Assembly: GCF_002975205.1 (NCBI RefSeq)
Contig: NZ_PCOC01000001.1
Location: 1,674,001 to 1,738,000 of the forward strand
DNA length: 64,000 bases
Source of the DNA: Ochrobactrum vermis
Lineage (GTDB): Bacteria > Pseudomonadota > Alphaproteobacteria > Rhizobiales > Rhizobiaceae
Direction: 5' to 3'
Part shown: positions 7,207-16,208 of the stretch, in pieces
Layout: each line of letters begins with the position of its first letter
How positions within the stretch are numbered: position 1 is the stretch's first letter
Position numbers and translations under genes: made by a program
The notes under the pieces: generated by a model
What the model saw: the letters and a program-made list of their open reading frames with translations, nothing else
Told to the model about the DNA's origin: nothing
Database searches by the model: none

Positions 7207-9768
7207 ATGGCAGAGTTTCCTAAGAAGGCGAAGGTCGTAATCGTCGGGCTCGGCGGCATCGTCGGCGCATCCGTCGTGCACCACCTGATCGAACGGGGCT
7301 GGGACGACATCGTCGGCATCGACAAGTCAGGCATCCCGACCGATATCGGTTCGACCGCGCATGCGTCGGATTTCTGCTATGCGACCAGCCACGATTTTCT
7401 CTCCTGCTGGACCACGCTTTATTCCATCGATTTCTACGAGAAGATGGGGCACTACGCCCGCGTCGGCGGCATTGAAGTTGCGCGAGTGGGCGACGATGGC
7501 CGCATGGATGAAATCAAGCGCAAGGTCGCATCGGGCAAGGCGTTCGGCACCCGCGCCCGCCTGATGGAACCGGCAGAGATCAAGGAAAAATTCCCGCTGA
7601 TCGAGGAAAGCATGGTTCAGGGCGGCCTTTGGGACCCGGATGCCGGTCTAGTCATCCCGCGTTCGCAGACGGTTGCTGGCAAACTGATCGATCAGGCGGA
7701 AGCGGCAGGCAAGTTGCAGAGCTTTGCCAATACGCCCGCCCAGTCGCTGCTGGTTGAGAACGGTCGCATCAAGGGCGTCGTCACCCATCGCGGCACGATT
7801 GAAGCCGATTATGTGGTGATCTGCGCTGGTCTTTGGGGACGTTTGATTGCCGAAATGGTGGGTGAAGACCTCCCCGTCATGCCGATTGACCATCCGCTGA
7901 CTTTCTTCGGCCCCTATAATGAGTTCGAAGGCACCGGCAAGGAAATCGGCTGGCCGCTCATGCGCGATCAGGGCAATTCGGCCTATATGCGCGACACCGG
8001 CGATCCGAAGACCGCCGAAGGTGGCCAGATCGAATGGGGCTATTACGAAGAGACCAATCCGCGCCTCTGCCATCCGCGTGATCTTTTGGAAAAGCACGAA
8101 GCGCGCCTGTCGCCATCGCAGCGCGACCTCGATATGGAACAGGTTCTGGAACCCCTCGAGCGCGCCATCGAACTGACCCCGATCCTCGGCGAGCTTGGCT
8201 ATAATGAAAGCCATTCCTTCAACGGCTTCCTGCAAGTCACCACCGATGGCGGCCCGTCCATGGGCGAAAGCCAGAAGGTGCGCGGCCTCTGGTATGCAGT
8301 CGCCATCTGGGTCAAGGACGGTCCCGGCATGGGCAAGCTCATTGCCGACTGGATGACCGATGGGCGCACATCGATCGACCATCACGCCATCGACTATTCC
8401 CGTTTCTATCCGCACCAGATGACCGAACAGTTCATCTGGGATCGCTGCACTGAAACGGCAATGAAGGTCTATAATCCGGCAGTGCATCCCCGTGAGCCTT
8501 TCTCCAAGGGGCGCAATATCCGGCGTTCACCGTTTTATGAGCGCGAAGTGGAGCTTGGCGGCCATTTCATGGAGCTCGGCGGTTGGGAGCGTGCGCATGG
8601 CTATGCCGCCAATGAGCATCTGCTGGAAAAATACGGCAACCGTGTTCCGGTGCGCGAAAACGAATGGGACAATCGCCATTTCTGGCGCGTTTCCAATGCC
8701 GAGCATCTCGAACTGACCGAAAATTGCGGCATCATCAATCTCTCGCATTTCGCGATGGTTGACATTGAAGGCCCGGACCATGTCGAGCTGATGGAATGGC
8801 TTTGCGCGGCCAAGATTGGCGGCGATGCCAATATCGGCAAGGGCATCTATACCCACTTCCTCGATGATGAAGGCATGGTGCGCGCCGACTTCACGGCGAT
8901 CCGCATGGCCGACCGCATCCGCATGATCAACGGTGCCGATGCTGGCCCCCGCGATTTCCATTACATGCGCCGCGTGGCCGAAGATAAGGGCTTTGACGTC
9001 ACCATTACCGATGTGACGGAGAAATATGTCACCATCGGCATCTGGGGCCCGAATGCCCGCGAAAACCTCAAAAAGGTGGTCGATAATCCGGAAGGTCTGG
9101 ACCCGGAAAACTTTTCATTTGCGGCGATCAAGCCGATCAGGATTGCGGGCAAGGACGTGACCGCATTCCGCATTTCCTATGTCGGTGAACAGGGCTGGGA
9201 ATTGCATATGCGCTATGAAGACGGCCTCGCCGTCTGGGATGCGCTGCGCTCGACCGGCACGATTGCCGTGGGCGTCGAAACCTATGCCAATACCCGCCGC
9301 ATGGAAAAAAGCCTGCGCCTTCAGAATGCCGATCTGCTGACAGAGTATAATCTCCTTGAAGCCGATCTTGCACGCCCGAAGGTCAAGGAAGCCGATTTCT
9401 GCGGCAAGGCCAGGCATGTCGAGTATCGCGCCCGCGAGCATCAGCCCGCCATGCTCTGCACTCTGGTCATGACCGATAATATCGATTCGAAAGGCGTGGC
9501 TCGTTATCCCGTCGGCATCATGCCGGTCATGGAGCCCGAAACCGGCGAAACACTGGTCGACGAACTGGGCCGCCGCTCATTCACCTCATCGGTGGCTTTC
9601 GGTCCGACCATCGGAAAGAACATCGCGCTTGCCTATCTGCCATGGAGCCATTGTCAGGAAGGGCGCAAACTCGCTGTCGAGTATTTCGGCGAAACCTATC
9701 CGGTGGAAGTGGCGTCCGTTGGCTACAAGCCGCTTTACGACCCGGAAAACCTCAAGCCTCGCAGCTGA
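7207..9768 (+). CDS. Dimethylglycine/sarcosine dehydrogenase-like flavoprotein
   Basis: The 853-residue product has the four-part layout of this family: an FAD-dependent DAO domain (residues 8-390, dinucleotide motif VIVGLGGIVGASVVHHL), a linking FAO_M region (about 395-450), and a folate-binding GCV_T barrel with its C-terminal domain (about 455-845). His52 in STAHASDF sits where DMGDH attaches FAD covalently in STWHAAG, so covalent FAD is plausible. The enzyme would demethylate dimethylglycine or sarcosine, passing one carbon to tetrahydrofolate. STAHASDFCY departs from the textbook motif, so the exact N-methyl amine is open. The neighbouring GlxA-type regulator supports a role in choline/betaine breakdown. 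A strong terminator follows. Confidence 0.85.
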   Translation: MAEFPKKAKVVIVGLGGIVGASVVHHLIERGWDDIVGIDKSGIPTDIGSTAHASDFCYATSHDFLSCWTTLYSIDFYEKMGHYARVGGIEVARVGDDGRMDEIKRKVASGKAFGTRARLMEPAEIKEKFPLIEESMVQGGLWDPDAGLVIPRSQTVAGKLIDQAEAAGKLQSFANTPAQSLLVENGRIKGVVTHRGTIEADYVVICAGLWGRLIAEMVGEDLPVMPIDHPLTFFGPYNEFEGTGKEIGWPLMRDQGNSAYMRDTGDPKTAEGGQIEWGYYEETNPRLCHPRDLLEKHEARLSPSQRDLDMEQVLEPLERAIELTPILGELGYNESHSFNGFLQVTTDGGPSMGESQKVRGLWYAVAIWVKDGPGMGKLIADWMTDGRTSIDHHAIDYSRFYPHQMTEQFIWDRCTETAMKVYNPAVHPREPFSKGRNIRRSPFYEREVELGGHFMELGGWERAHGYAANEHLLEKYGNRVPVRENEWDNRHFWRVSNAEHLELTENCGIINLSHFAMVDIEGPDHVELMEWLCAAKIGGDANIGKGIYTHFLDDEGMVRADFTAIRMADRIRMINGADAGPRDFHYMRRVAEDKGFDVTITDVTEKYVTIGIWGPNARENLKKVVDNPEGLDPENFSFAAIKPIRIAGKDVTAFRISYVGEQGWELHMRYEDGLAVWDALRSTGTIAVGVETYANTRRMEKSLRLQNADLLTEYNLLEADLARPKVKEADFCGKARHVEYRAREHQPAMLCTLVMTDNIDSKGVARYPVGIMPVMEPETGETLVDELGRRSFTSSVAFGPTIGKNIALAYLPWSHCQEGRKLAVEYFGETYPVEVASVGYKPLYDPENLKPRS

Positions 9769-9786
9769 TCCAACGGTGAGACCAAT

Positions 9787-9815
9787 AAAAAGCCGGGCAT
9801 AGCGCCCGGCTTTTT
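9787..9815. terminator. Bidirectional Rho-independent terminator
   Basis: AAAAAGCCGGGC (9787-9798) pairs with GCCCGGCTTTTT (9804-9815) around a 5-nt loop. It has a U-tract on both strands and lies between convergent genes. Confidence 0.9.
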
Positions 9816-9837
9816 CAATTCTACAGTTTTGGCGAGC

Positions 9838-10128
9838 TTATTTCAGCGTCGCTTTGCCGCCACTAAGCGTAATCGTCTCGTCGCCGGTTAACGCTTCGCG
9901 GTCGCCGTTTGGAAAAGTCACGAAACAGCCAGACGCGCAGAATTCAACATTCTCGCCCGGCGCGACGATCATTTCCCGCTTGGAAGCGCCTTCGGTCACC
10001 ACGATCGTCTGGGGAGCGCTTTCTTTGTTGGAAATTTGAGCGGCATAAGCGCTGCCGACCGTGGTTGCAAAACCGATTGCCGCACCAAGAAAAAGCTTAC
10101 CCAGACTATTGACCTGATTTCTGTTCAT
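9838..10128 (-). CDS. Small secreted protein of unknown function
   Basis: The 96-residue protein starts MNRNQVNSLGKLF and has a signal peptide with a likely cut after GSAYAA (about residue 30). The mature part is a small beta-rich domain containing two Cys in VEFCASGCFVTFPNGD, which could form a disulphide or bind metal in the periplasm. The start at 10128 is preferred because the longer frame lacks a ribosome site and would bury the signal peptide. I do not recognise a family. It converges with the dehydrogenase gene and shares its terminator. Confidence 0.65.
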   Translation of the reverse strand: MNRNQVNSLGKLFLGAAIGFATTVGSAYAAQISNKESAPQTIVVTEGASKREMIVAPGENVEFCASGCFVTFPNGDREALTGDETITLSGGKATLK

Positions 10129-10248
10129 ACCGTCCCGACCTTTCCATCGCTCCCGCCGCGATATGTCCGATGTCGCATGAGCTCTATTGCCCTCTGTCAT
10201 CCCATTTATAAGCAGACAAAACTGAACTGCAACTGAACGAAATGTTCA

Positions 10249-12849
10249 TCAAGCCCGGTCGTCGGCATCCTCCTTGGCTTCCGGCGTTTCCGTAGCTGCC
10301 TTGTTCTTCCTGGCAGTAGACGAATGCTCTTTTTCCCTCTGCATCACGCTAGAGAGCTTTTCGATTTCCGGAACGCTGAGTACCAAATCGGTCGTAGACG
10401 ACGACAAATGCAACCCTTCCTCATGGAAACGTTCGACGATCTGGAACCTCAACTCGTTCTTGATACCGCCGGTCGATGTGATGTCGGCCACATAGGCGTA
10501 AATATCAAACACCATCAGTGAATCGTTCATGCTTTGAAATGCGACGAACGGCTCCGGGTTCTTCAATATTGACGGGTGTCCGCGAACGATCTCAAGGAGC
10601 AGCCCGTGTACTCTGCGCGGTTCCTCGGTATACGACGCCTGCACATTGATATCGATGCGTCCAAGCTTGTTACGATGGGTCCAGTTGCCGACATTACCGT
10701 TGATGAGCGTCGAATTCGGCACGATGATCGACTGCTTCTGGAAGGTTTCTACTTCTGTCGCGCGCACGCTGATCTTCTTGACGATACCGCTGACCGTACC
10801 GGCTTCCACCCAGTCGCCAACTTTGAACGGGCGTTCGGCGAGAAGAATAAGACCGGAAACAAAATTCTGGACGATGTTCTGGAGACCAAAACCGATACCG
10901 AGAGACAGACCACCGGCGATCAGTGCCAGATTGGACATGTTGAACCCGGCTGCCGATACGCCCATCAGCGCCGCAAGACAGAGCCCCACATAACCTATGA
11001 CCGTACGGATCGAATTACGAACGCCGGAATCGACACGGCCGCGTGCCATGACACTGTTGTCGAGCCAGTTCTGGAACCAGCGCGTCAGCAGATAGCCGAT
11101 AACGAACAGCAATACGCCGGTCAGCAGCCCCATGAGAGAGATCGAAATATTGCCGATCTGGAAGCCGGTCATCAACTGATAGAAAGTGCTTTTCAGCTCA
11201 GCCCACTGAAAGCCGAGCTGCATGAGAACCAGCGGAATACCAATCAGCGCCACAACGAGATTGATCAAAATGCCGGCCACAAGACCAAGCTGATCGAGAG
11301 TTGCGTCGTCGAAATGAAAACGCTCCCGCATTGCTTTGCCAATCGGACTGGATGCGAATGCTTGTTCTTCGGAAATCGCTCGCCCCGTCAGGAAACCCAT
11401 GTACATGGTAACGAGAAATGCGCCTGTGACCACGATCTGCTGCGATATGAAACGCGCCATGCCGATATAGCCGAAAACCGCGGCCAGAATGGGCAAAAGA
11501 CCTAATATGATCAGGAACGTTCTGAATGCGCGCGGCCATGATCGGACAACGCCATCCTTTTCACGCTCAACGGGCTTCAGAAACGCAATCGCCAGAATGA
11601 GGACACCGACCATTACGGTAGCCAGCAAGCTTTTCGCCATAGTCAGCGACAAAGGCGACGACAAAATCTGATTGACTTTCCCGAAGAAGGAATCGAGACC
11701 GCTAGTCAGTGCGGTTCCCGTTATCAGCCAGTTCAACACACGTCCCGGACGCGGTGCAACCGGAACCAACCGCCACTGCGGCATATCCGAACTGATACAC
11801 GCAGACGCCAGTCTGTGAATGAAGAAAACAAGCCCGAGCACAAGAAACAACGACTGGAACAAAGCCGCAATATCTGTTCTCAACACATTGAAATAATTCA
11901 TAAAGAAGTAGGTTGTCGCCAGAAAAACACCAACCGCTGCCGACGGTATCACCGTAGACCAGAACGCGACCGAAAGACGGCTTAGATAGGATGGCGACTC
12001 GACCAAAGGATCGCGCTGATAGAGCGTTCCGAGAAACCGCCGTGCGCCCAGTTGGATAACCAATGCGGCAACGAACGCAAAGAAGGCGGCGGCAAGAAAT
12101 GAATTGAGCTTGAACGTGCTTACAAAGCGCCACCAAGACTGGACAATGCGCCAGAGCGAAACCATTTGGGAACTCGCCGCCGACGCAACTTCCGTGCCAA
12201 GCGTCGTGTCAATGTTCACGCGCTGGGACAGCGTCCTTGTAAAGAGGTCCCGGCGCATGTCGCCGATTTTTGCGGACATCTGATTGACGGAAAGCGACGT
12301 GTCTTCGGTCTCGCCTACAACGGCATTTATTTCTGCCTTTTCAGCGGTAAGACGGGTGCGTTCTTCACTGACGATTGCAGGTTCCGGTGGCTGGTCGCCG
12401 GAGGGCGCGGACCCCAGTTGCTCCAGCCGCGTGTTGATTTCACTGAGGCGCGGACGAAATGCTACACCTGTCTCCAGAAGCTTCTTCGAAAGAGAATCTA
12501 GCTGAAGCTTGAGATTGGCCAGCGTTTCATCATTCGAAGCTGCCTTCGGGAGCTGATCGCTGATCCGCTTCGTCTGCTGCTTCAGATCATTGATGATCGG
12601 CTTTTGCTGTTGAACGATACTGGAAACGGGCGCAGATGCCTGTTGCTGATCAGCAGCCTGCGTCTGCTGCGATGAGTCGCTCCGCGGTGCCGCGGCTGGT
12701 GCCGATTGTGACGCTGACGGCGTCGATGGTTTGTCGTTCTGCGCGAAGACAGGCGCAATGCTGCCCAGCGACAGGGCGCTTATCAGAAGAGAAAATGCAA
12801 GAACACGAAACGTCGATGAATATGCCAATTCAATTCTGCCGTTAAACAA
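10249..12849 (-). CDS. Large MscS-family mechanosensitive channel (DUF3772 type)
   Basis: The 866-residue protein has a signal peptide (cut near APVFAQ, residue 36), a Gln/Ser/Ala-rich spacer, and a periplasmic coiled-coil-like DUF3772 region (about 70-210). About ten membrane helices follow (220-640), then the MscS pore and beta domain (GGLSLGIGFGLQNIVQNFVSGLILLAERPFKVGDWV in two halves, about 655-690, and VPNSTLINGNVGNW). The C-terminus is charged and probably cytoplasmic. It releases solutes on hypo-osmotic shock. The only start in reach is TTG at 12849 (or TTG at 12828), since the nearby ATG is out of frame. No operon partner is visible. Confidence 0.88.
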   Translation of the reverse strand: MFNGRIELAYSSTFRVLAFSLLISALSLGSIAPVFAQNDKPSTPSASQSAPAAAPRSDSSQQTQAADQQQASAPVSSIVQQQKPIINDLKQQTKRISDQLPKAASNDETLANLKLQLDSLSKKLLETGVAFRPRLSEINTRLEQLGSAPSGDQPPEPAIVSEERTRLTAEKAEINAVVGETEDTSLSVNQMSAKIGDMRRDLFTRTLSQRVNIDTTLGTEVASAASSQMVSLWRIVQSWWRFVSTFKLNSFLAAAFFAFVAALVIQLGARRFLGTLYQRDPLVESPSYLSRLSVAFWSTVIPSAAVGVFLATTYFFMNYFNVLRTDIAALFQSLFLVLGLVFFIHRLASACISSDMPQWRLVPVAPRPGRVLNWLITGTALTSGLDSFFGKVNQILSSPLSLTMAKSLLATVMVGVLILAIAFLKPVEREKDGVVRSWPRAFRTFLIILGLLPILAAVFGYIGMARFISQQIVVTGAFLVTMYMGFLTGRAISEEQAFASSPIGKAMRERFHFDDATLDQLGLVAGILINLVVALIGIPLVLMQLGFQWAELKSTFYQLMTGFQIGNISISLMGLLTGVLLFVIGYLLTRWFQNWLDNSVMARGRVDSGVRNSIRTVIGYVGLCLAALMGVSAAGFNMSNLALIAGGLSLGIGFGLQNIVQNFVSGLILLAERPFKVGDWVEAGTVSGIVKKISVRATEVETFQKQSIIVPNSTLINGNVGNWTHRNKLGRIDINVQASYTEEPRRVHGLLLEIVRGHPSILKNPEPFVAFQSMNDSLMVFDIYAYVADITSTGGIKNELRFQIVERFHEEGLHLSSSTTDLVLSVPEIEKLSSVMQREKEHSSTARKNKAATETPEAKEDADDRA

Positions 12850-13067
12850 GACATGGTTTCAACATAAAGCGCCCTAAAACGGATGCAAGGCGTGGCTCTT
12901 ACAAGATTTCATAATGCGCGGGAAGCGGATCCATAACGTATAAGACAGGCCTTGATGCCAGTATTTCCTTGTTCGCGTGAACACAAATGATTAATGAGGA
13001 TTCGCAATGAGTGTGAAAAGCTGGCTCAACTCCACGGATAGACTCTAAAGAAAGTCTCAGCGATTTG

Positions 13068-13484
13068 ATGAAGGGCATGAAAAACACGGAACAGCACAAA
13101 CAGCATGGATTCATGCTGTTTGTTACGTGCGTTCTGTCGTTTACGGCCTTTCTGTTTGCCGTGGACTTTTCGACGCTTGGCGGCGACGTGGCTCGCGGTC
13201 AGTCCGGCGGCATCGTGGCAAGACAGATTGAGGGCAGCCCAGCGACACCCGTTCGCCAGCAGTCCTCCCCCTCGCCGCAGCCCATGCGGGCAATTCTGAT
13301 CGAAGCCATGGCTGCCAAGATCAAGGCCGCATATCTCAATGGCACCGGAGCAGCACTGCCTGTTGCAGTGGTCGCTATTGTTTTTCCAAATGCAAATTTA
13401 CCTGAATCGGCGCAGATTCCCCAGCGCCTTGCAGTTTTGCAGAGACATTTTGGCTCTGCCCGTGCGCCTCCGAAAAGCGCATAA
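13068..13484 (+). CDS. Membrane-anchored hypothetical protein
   Basis: The 138-residue product has one hydrophobic segment (GFMLFVTCVLSFTAFLFAV, about residues 14-33) and then an Ala/Pro-rich, probably periplasmic part with a predicted helical stretch around PMRAILIEAMAAKIKAAYLNG. I do not recognise the family. Starts at 13068 or 13077 are both possible; there is no clear ribosome site. It lies 111 bp upstream of secDF on the same strand, where many relatives carry yajC, but the sequence does not resemble YajC. It could be an over-long frame, so confidence is moderate. Confidence 0.5.
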   Translation: MKGMKNTEQHKQHGFMLFVTCVLSFTAFLFAVDFSTLGGDVARGQSGGIVARQIEGSPATPVRQQSSPSPQPMRAILIEAMAAKIKAAYLNGTGAALPVAVVAIVFPNANLPESAQIPQRLAVLQRHFGSARAPPKSA

Positions 13485-13595
13485 TACGCCATTCTTGAAG
13501 ATTGGCCCTTACCGATCCCGAACACCAATACAAACAATGCCCGTACCGCCACTGATCGAGTGGCAATTGGGGCGTATCAACCGGAACCTTAATCC

Positions 13596-16130
13596 ATGCG
13601 TACTTCGAAATGGGTGGTTGTGCTTTATAGCCTGATCGTCGCGATCGGCATAATCATCGCCTTGCCCAATTTTTTTACCCAGAAGCAACTTGAGGCGATG
13701 CCATCCTGGTTCCCGAAGCGTCAGGTTACGCTCGGGCTTGACCTGCGCGGTGGCTCCTATCTCGTGCTTGAAGTCGATGCAGCGAGCCTGAAAAAGGACC
13801 GTTTGCGAACTTTGCTTGACGATGCCCGCAGCAAGCTGCGCGCCGAGCGTATCCAGCCGCAGTCGATCCGGGCTGTCGGCGATGCCGTTGTCGTGACCAT
13901 TCCTGACGCCGACCAGCGCTCCAAAGCGGAAACTGCACTGCGTACTTTGATCTCGCAGGTCAATACCAGCGGCTTCGGCACAGCAATTAACGACATTGAC
14001 GTCGCATCGAATGACAATCAGGTGCGTCTGACCCTGACTGAGGCTGGCTTCAATTATCGTCTTGATGCCGCTCTCCAGCAGAGCCTTGAAATTATCCGTC
14101 AGCGCGTCGACCAGGTCGGTGTCGCAGAGCCTTCCATCCAGCGTGTTGGCTCGGATCGTATCGTCGTTCAGCTTCCAGGTCTTCAGGACCCGGCACAGCT
14201 TCGCCAGCTTCTCGGAAGCACGGCGAAAATGAGCTTCCATATGGTCGCCGATGCCAATCCGAACGATGCTCCGCCTCCCGGCGTAAGCATTATGCCAGAT
14301 TCCAAGGATCCGAATATCAAGTACCCGATTGAGGATCAGATCGCTCTTTCCGGCGAGCGTCTCACCGATGCGCGCGCTGGCTTTGACCAGCGCACCAATG
14401 AGCCGATCGTGTCCTTCCGTTTCGATAGCCTCGGTGCACGCCAGTTCGCGGACATTACGACGAAGAATGTCAATCGTCCGTTCGCCATCGTGCTTGACGG
14501 CAAGGTGCTAAGTGCACCAGTCATCCGTGAACCGATCACTGGCGGTTCTGGGCAAATTTCCGGCAGCTTCACCGTTCAGGATACAGTCGTTCTTTCGGCA
14601 TTGCTGCGCGCTGGCGCCCTGCCTGCTCCACTGACCGTTATCGAAGAACGCACCGTTGGTCCGGATCTTGGCGGCGATGCCATCAAGATGGGCCTGATCA
14701 CCGGTATCGTCGGTTTCGTGCTTGTCGCAGTTTTCATCCAGCTCCTTTATGGCGTCTGGGGTACGATTGCCAATGTGGCGCTGCTGCTCCACACCCTGCT
14801 CACTTTCTCCGCCTTGAGCCTTATCGGCGCAACGCTGACATTGCCCGGTATCGCCGGTATTATTCTCGGTATCGGTATTGCGGTTGACGCCAATATTCTC
14901 ATCAACGAACGTATTCGCGAAGAAACGCGGCGAGGCCTCGGCGCCATGGCCGCGCTGGACAAGGGCTTCCACAGCGCCTTCTCCACTATTGTGGATGCGA
15001 ACGTTACATCCCTTATCTCCACCTTGCTGCTGTTCACCTTCGGCACGGGCCCGGTTCGCGGCTTTGCAATCACCATGATGCTCGGTATCGCGATCTCCAT
15101 GTTCACCGATGTGACACTGGTTCGCATGGTGATGGCCTGGTACGTTCGCAAGCGTAAGCTGAAAGTGCTCGTCATCGAGCCATTCCTGAAATTCGTCCCG
15201 GAAAAGACGAATATCAGCTTCATGAACGCCCGCTTTGTTGGCATTGGCGTCTCAATCGTGCTGTCTATTCTGTCGATCGGCCTATTCTTCAAGCCAGGGC
15301 TAAATTACGGCATCGACTTCAAGGGCGGCATTCAGGCGGAAATCGTCACGTCACAACCAGCCGACCTGGCGCAACTGCGCGCACAGCTGGGGTCGCTGGG
15401 ACTTGGTGAGGTTGCACTTCAGTCCGCCGGTGGTCCGAATGATGTTCTGATACGCGTCCAGCGTCAGGACGGTGGCGAAGAAGCACAAACGGTCGCCGTC
15501 AACAAGATGCGCGAAGCCGTAACCGAGCTGGATCCCGGTGTGAAAATCGAGCGGACGGAAGTCGTCGGTCCGAAAGTGTCCGGTGAACTGGCCCGCTCAG
15601 GCTTCATCGCCGTCATCCTGTCGGCACTCGGCATGCTCATCTATCTCTGGTGGCGTTTTGAATGGTTCTTCGCGATGGGCGCGATCATCACGCTTATCCT
15701 GGACACCACAAAGATGGTCGGCTTCTTCGCGCTGTTCCAGCTCGACTTCAACCTGACCGCCATCGCAGCACTTCTGACCGCTATCGGCTACTCGGTAAAC
15801 GATAAGGTCGTGGTTTATGACCGCATGCGTGAGAACATGCGCCTTTATAAATCAAAGCCGCTCCGTGAAATCATCGATATGAGTATCAATCAGGTGCTCG
15901 TCCGCTGTATTTACACATCGATGACGACGTTCCTGTGTATGCTCCCGATGGCTATCTGGGGCGGCAGCGCGGTTCATAATTTTGCCGTGCCGATGCTGTT
16001 CGGTATCTTTATCGCAACATCGTCGTCGATCTTCATCGCAGCTCCGATCCTGCTTCTGCTGGGCAACTGGTGGCAGCACCGCAAGGAAGCGCATCAGGCT
16101 ATTGAAGATAGCGCCGCAGCGCAGAAATAA
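13596..16130 (+). CDS. secDF: Fused protein translocase subunit SecDF
   Basis: The 844-residue protein joins SecD (about 1-520) and SecF (about 540-844). The SecD half has the N-terminal helix, the D1 motif VTLGLDLRGGSYLVLEV, the periplasmic P1 domain and the TM4 motif GIGIAVDANILINERIREE. The SecF half repeats this as LNYGIDFKGGIQAE and AIGYSVNDKVVVYDRMRENM. The Asp residues in both TM4 motifs carry the proton flow that pulls pre-proteins through SecYEG. The gap between the halves (about 520-550) is an ordinary linker. No yajC is next to it. A hairpin separates it from the antiporter gene. Confidence 0.95.
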   Translation: MRTSKWVVVLYSLIVAIGIIIALPNFFTQKQLEAMPSWFPKRQVTLGLDLRGGSYLVLEVDAASLKKDRLRTLLDDARSKLRAERIQPQSIRAVGDAVVVTIPDADQRSKAETALRTLISQVNTSGFGTAINDIDVASNDNQVRLTLTEAGFNYRLDAALQQSLEIIRQRVDQVGVAEPSIQRVGSDRIVVQLPGLQDPAQLRQLLGSTAKMSFHMVADANPNDAPPPGVSIMPDSKDPNIKYPIEDQIALSGERLTDARAGFDQRTNEPIVSFRFDSLGARQFADITTKNVNRPFAIVLDGKVLSAPVIREPITGGSGQISGSFTVQDTVVLSALLRAGALPAPLTVIEERTVGPDLGGDAIKMGLITGIVGFVLVAVFIQLLYGVWGTIANVALLLHTLLTFSALSLIGATLTLPGIAGIILGIGIAVDANILINERIREETRRGLGAMAALDKGFHSAFSTIVDANVTSLISTLLLFTFGTGPVRGFAITMMLGIAISMFTDVTLVRMVMAWYVRKRKLKVLVIEPFLKFVPEKTNISFMNARFVGIGVSIVLSILSIGLFFKPGLNYGIDFKGGIQAEIVTSQPADLAQLRAQLGSLGLGEVALQSAGGPNDVLIRVQRQDGGEEAQTVAVNKMREAVTELDPGVKIERTEVVGPKVSGELARSGFIAVILSALGMLIYLWWRFEWFFAMGAIITLILDTTKMVGFFALFQLDFNLTAIAALLTAIGYSVNDKVVVYDRMRENMRLYKSKPLREIIDMSINQVLVRCIYTSMTTFLCMLPMAIWGGSAVHNFAVPMLFGIFIATSSSIFIAAPILLLLGNWWQHRKEAHQAIEDSAAAQK

Positions 16131-16137
16131 CCCGTTC

Positions 16138-16165
16138 GCCGGGCAAGGTTCAGTCCTTGCCCGGC
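16138..16165 (+). terminator. Hairpin after secDF
   Basis: GCCGGGCAAGG (16138-16148) and CCTTGCCCGGC (16155-16165) form a perfect 11-bp stem with a 6-nt loop, without a U-tract. It could stop, pause or stabilise the secDF message ahead of the antiporter gene. Confidence 0.6.
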
Positions 16166-16208
16166 TCCCACCTTACAGAACTGAGAATCCATAGGGGGAA
16201 GGCACCTG

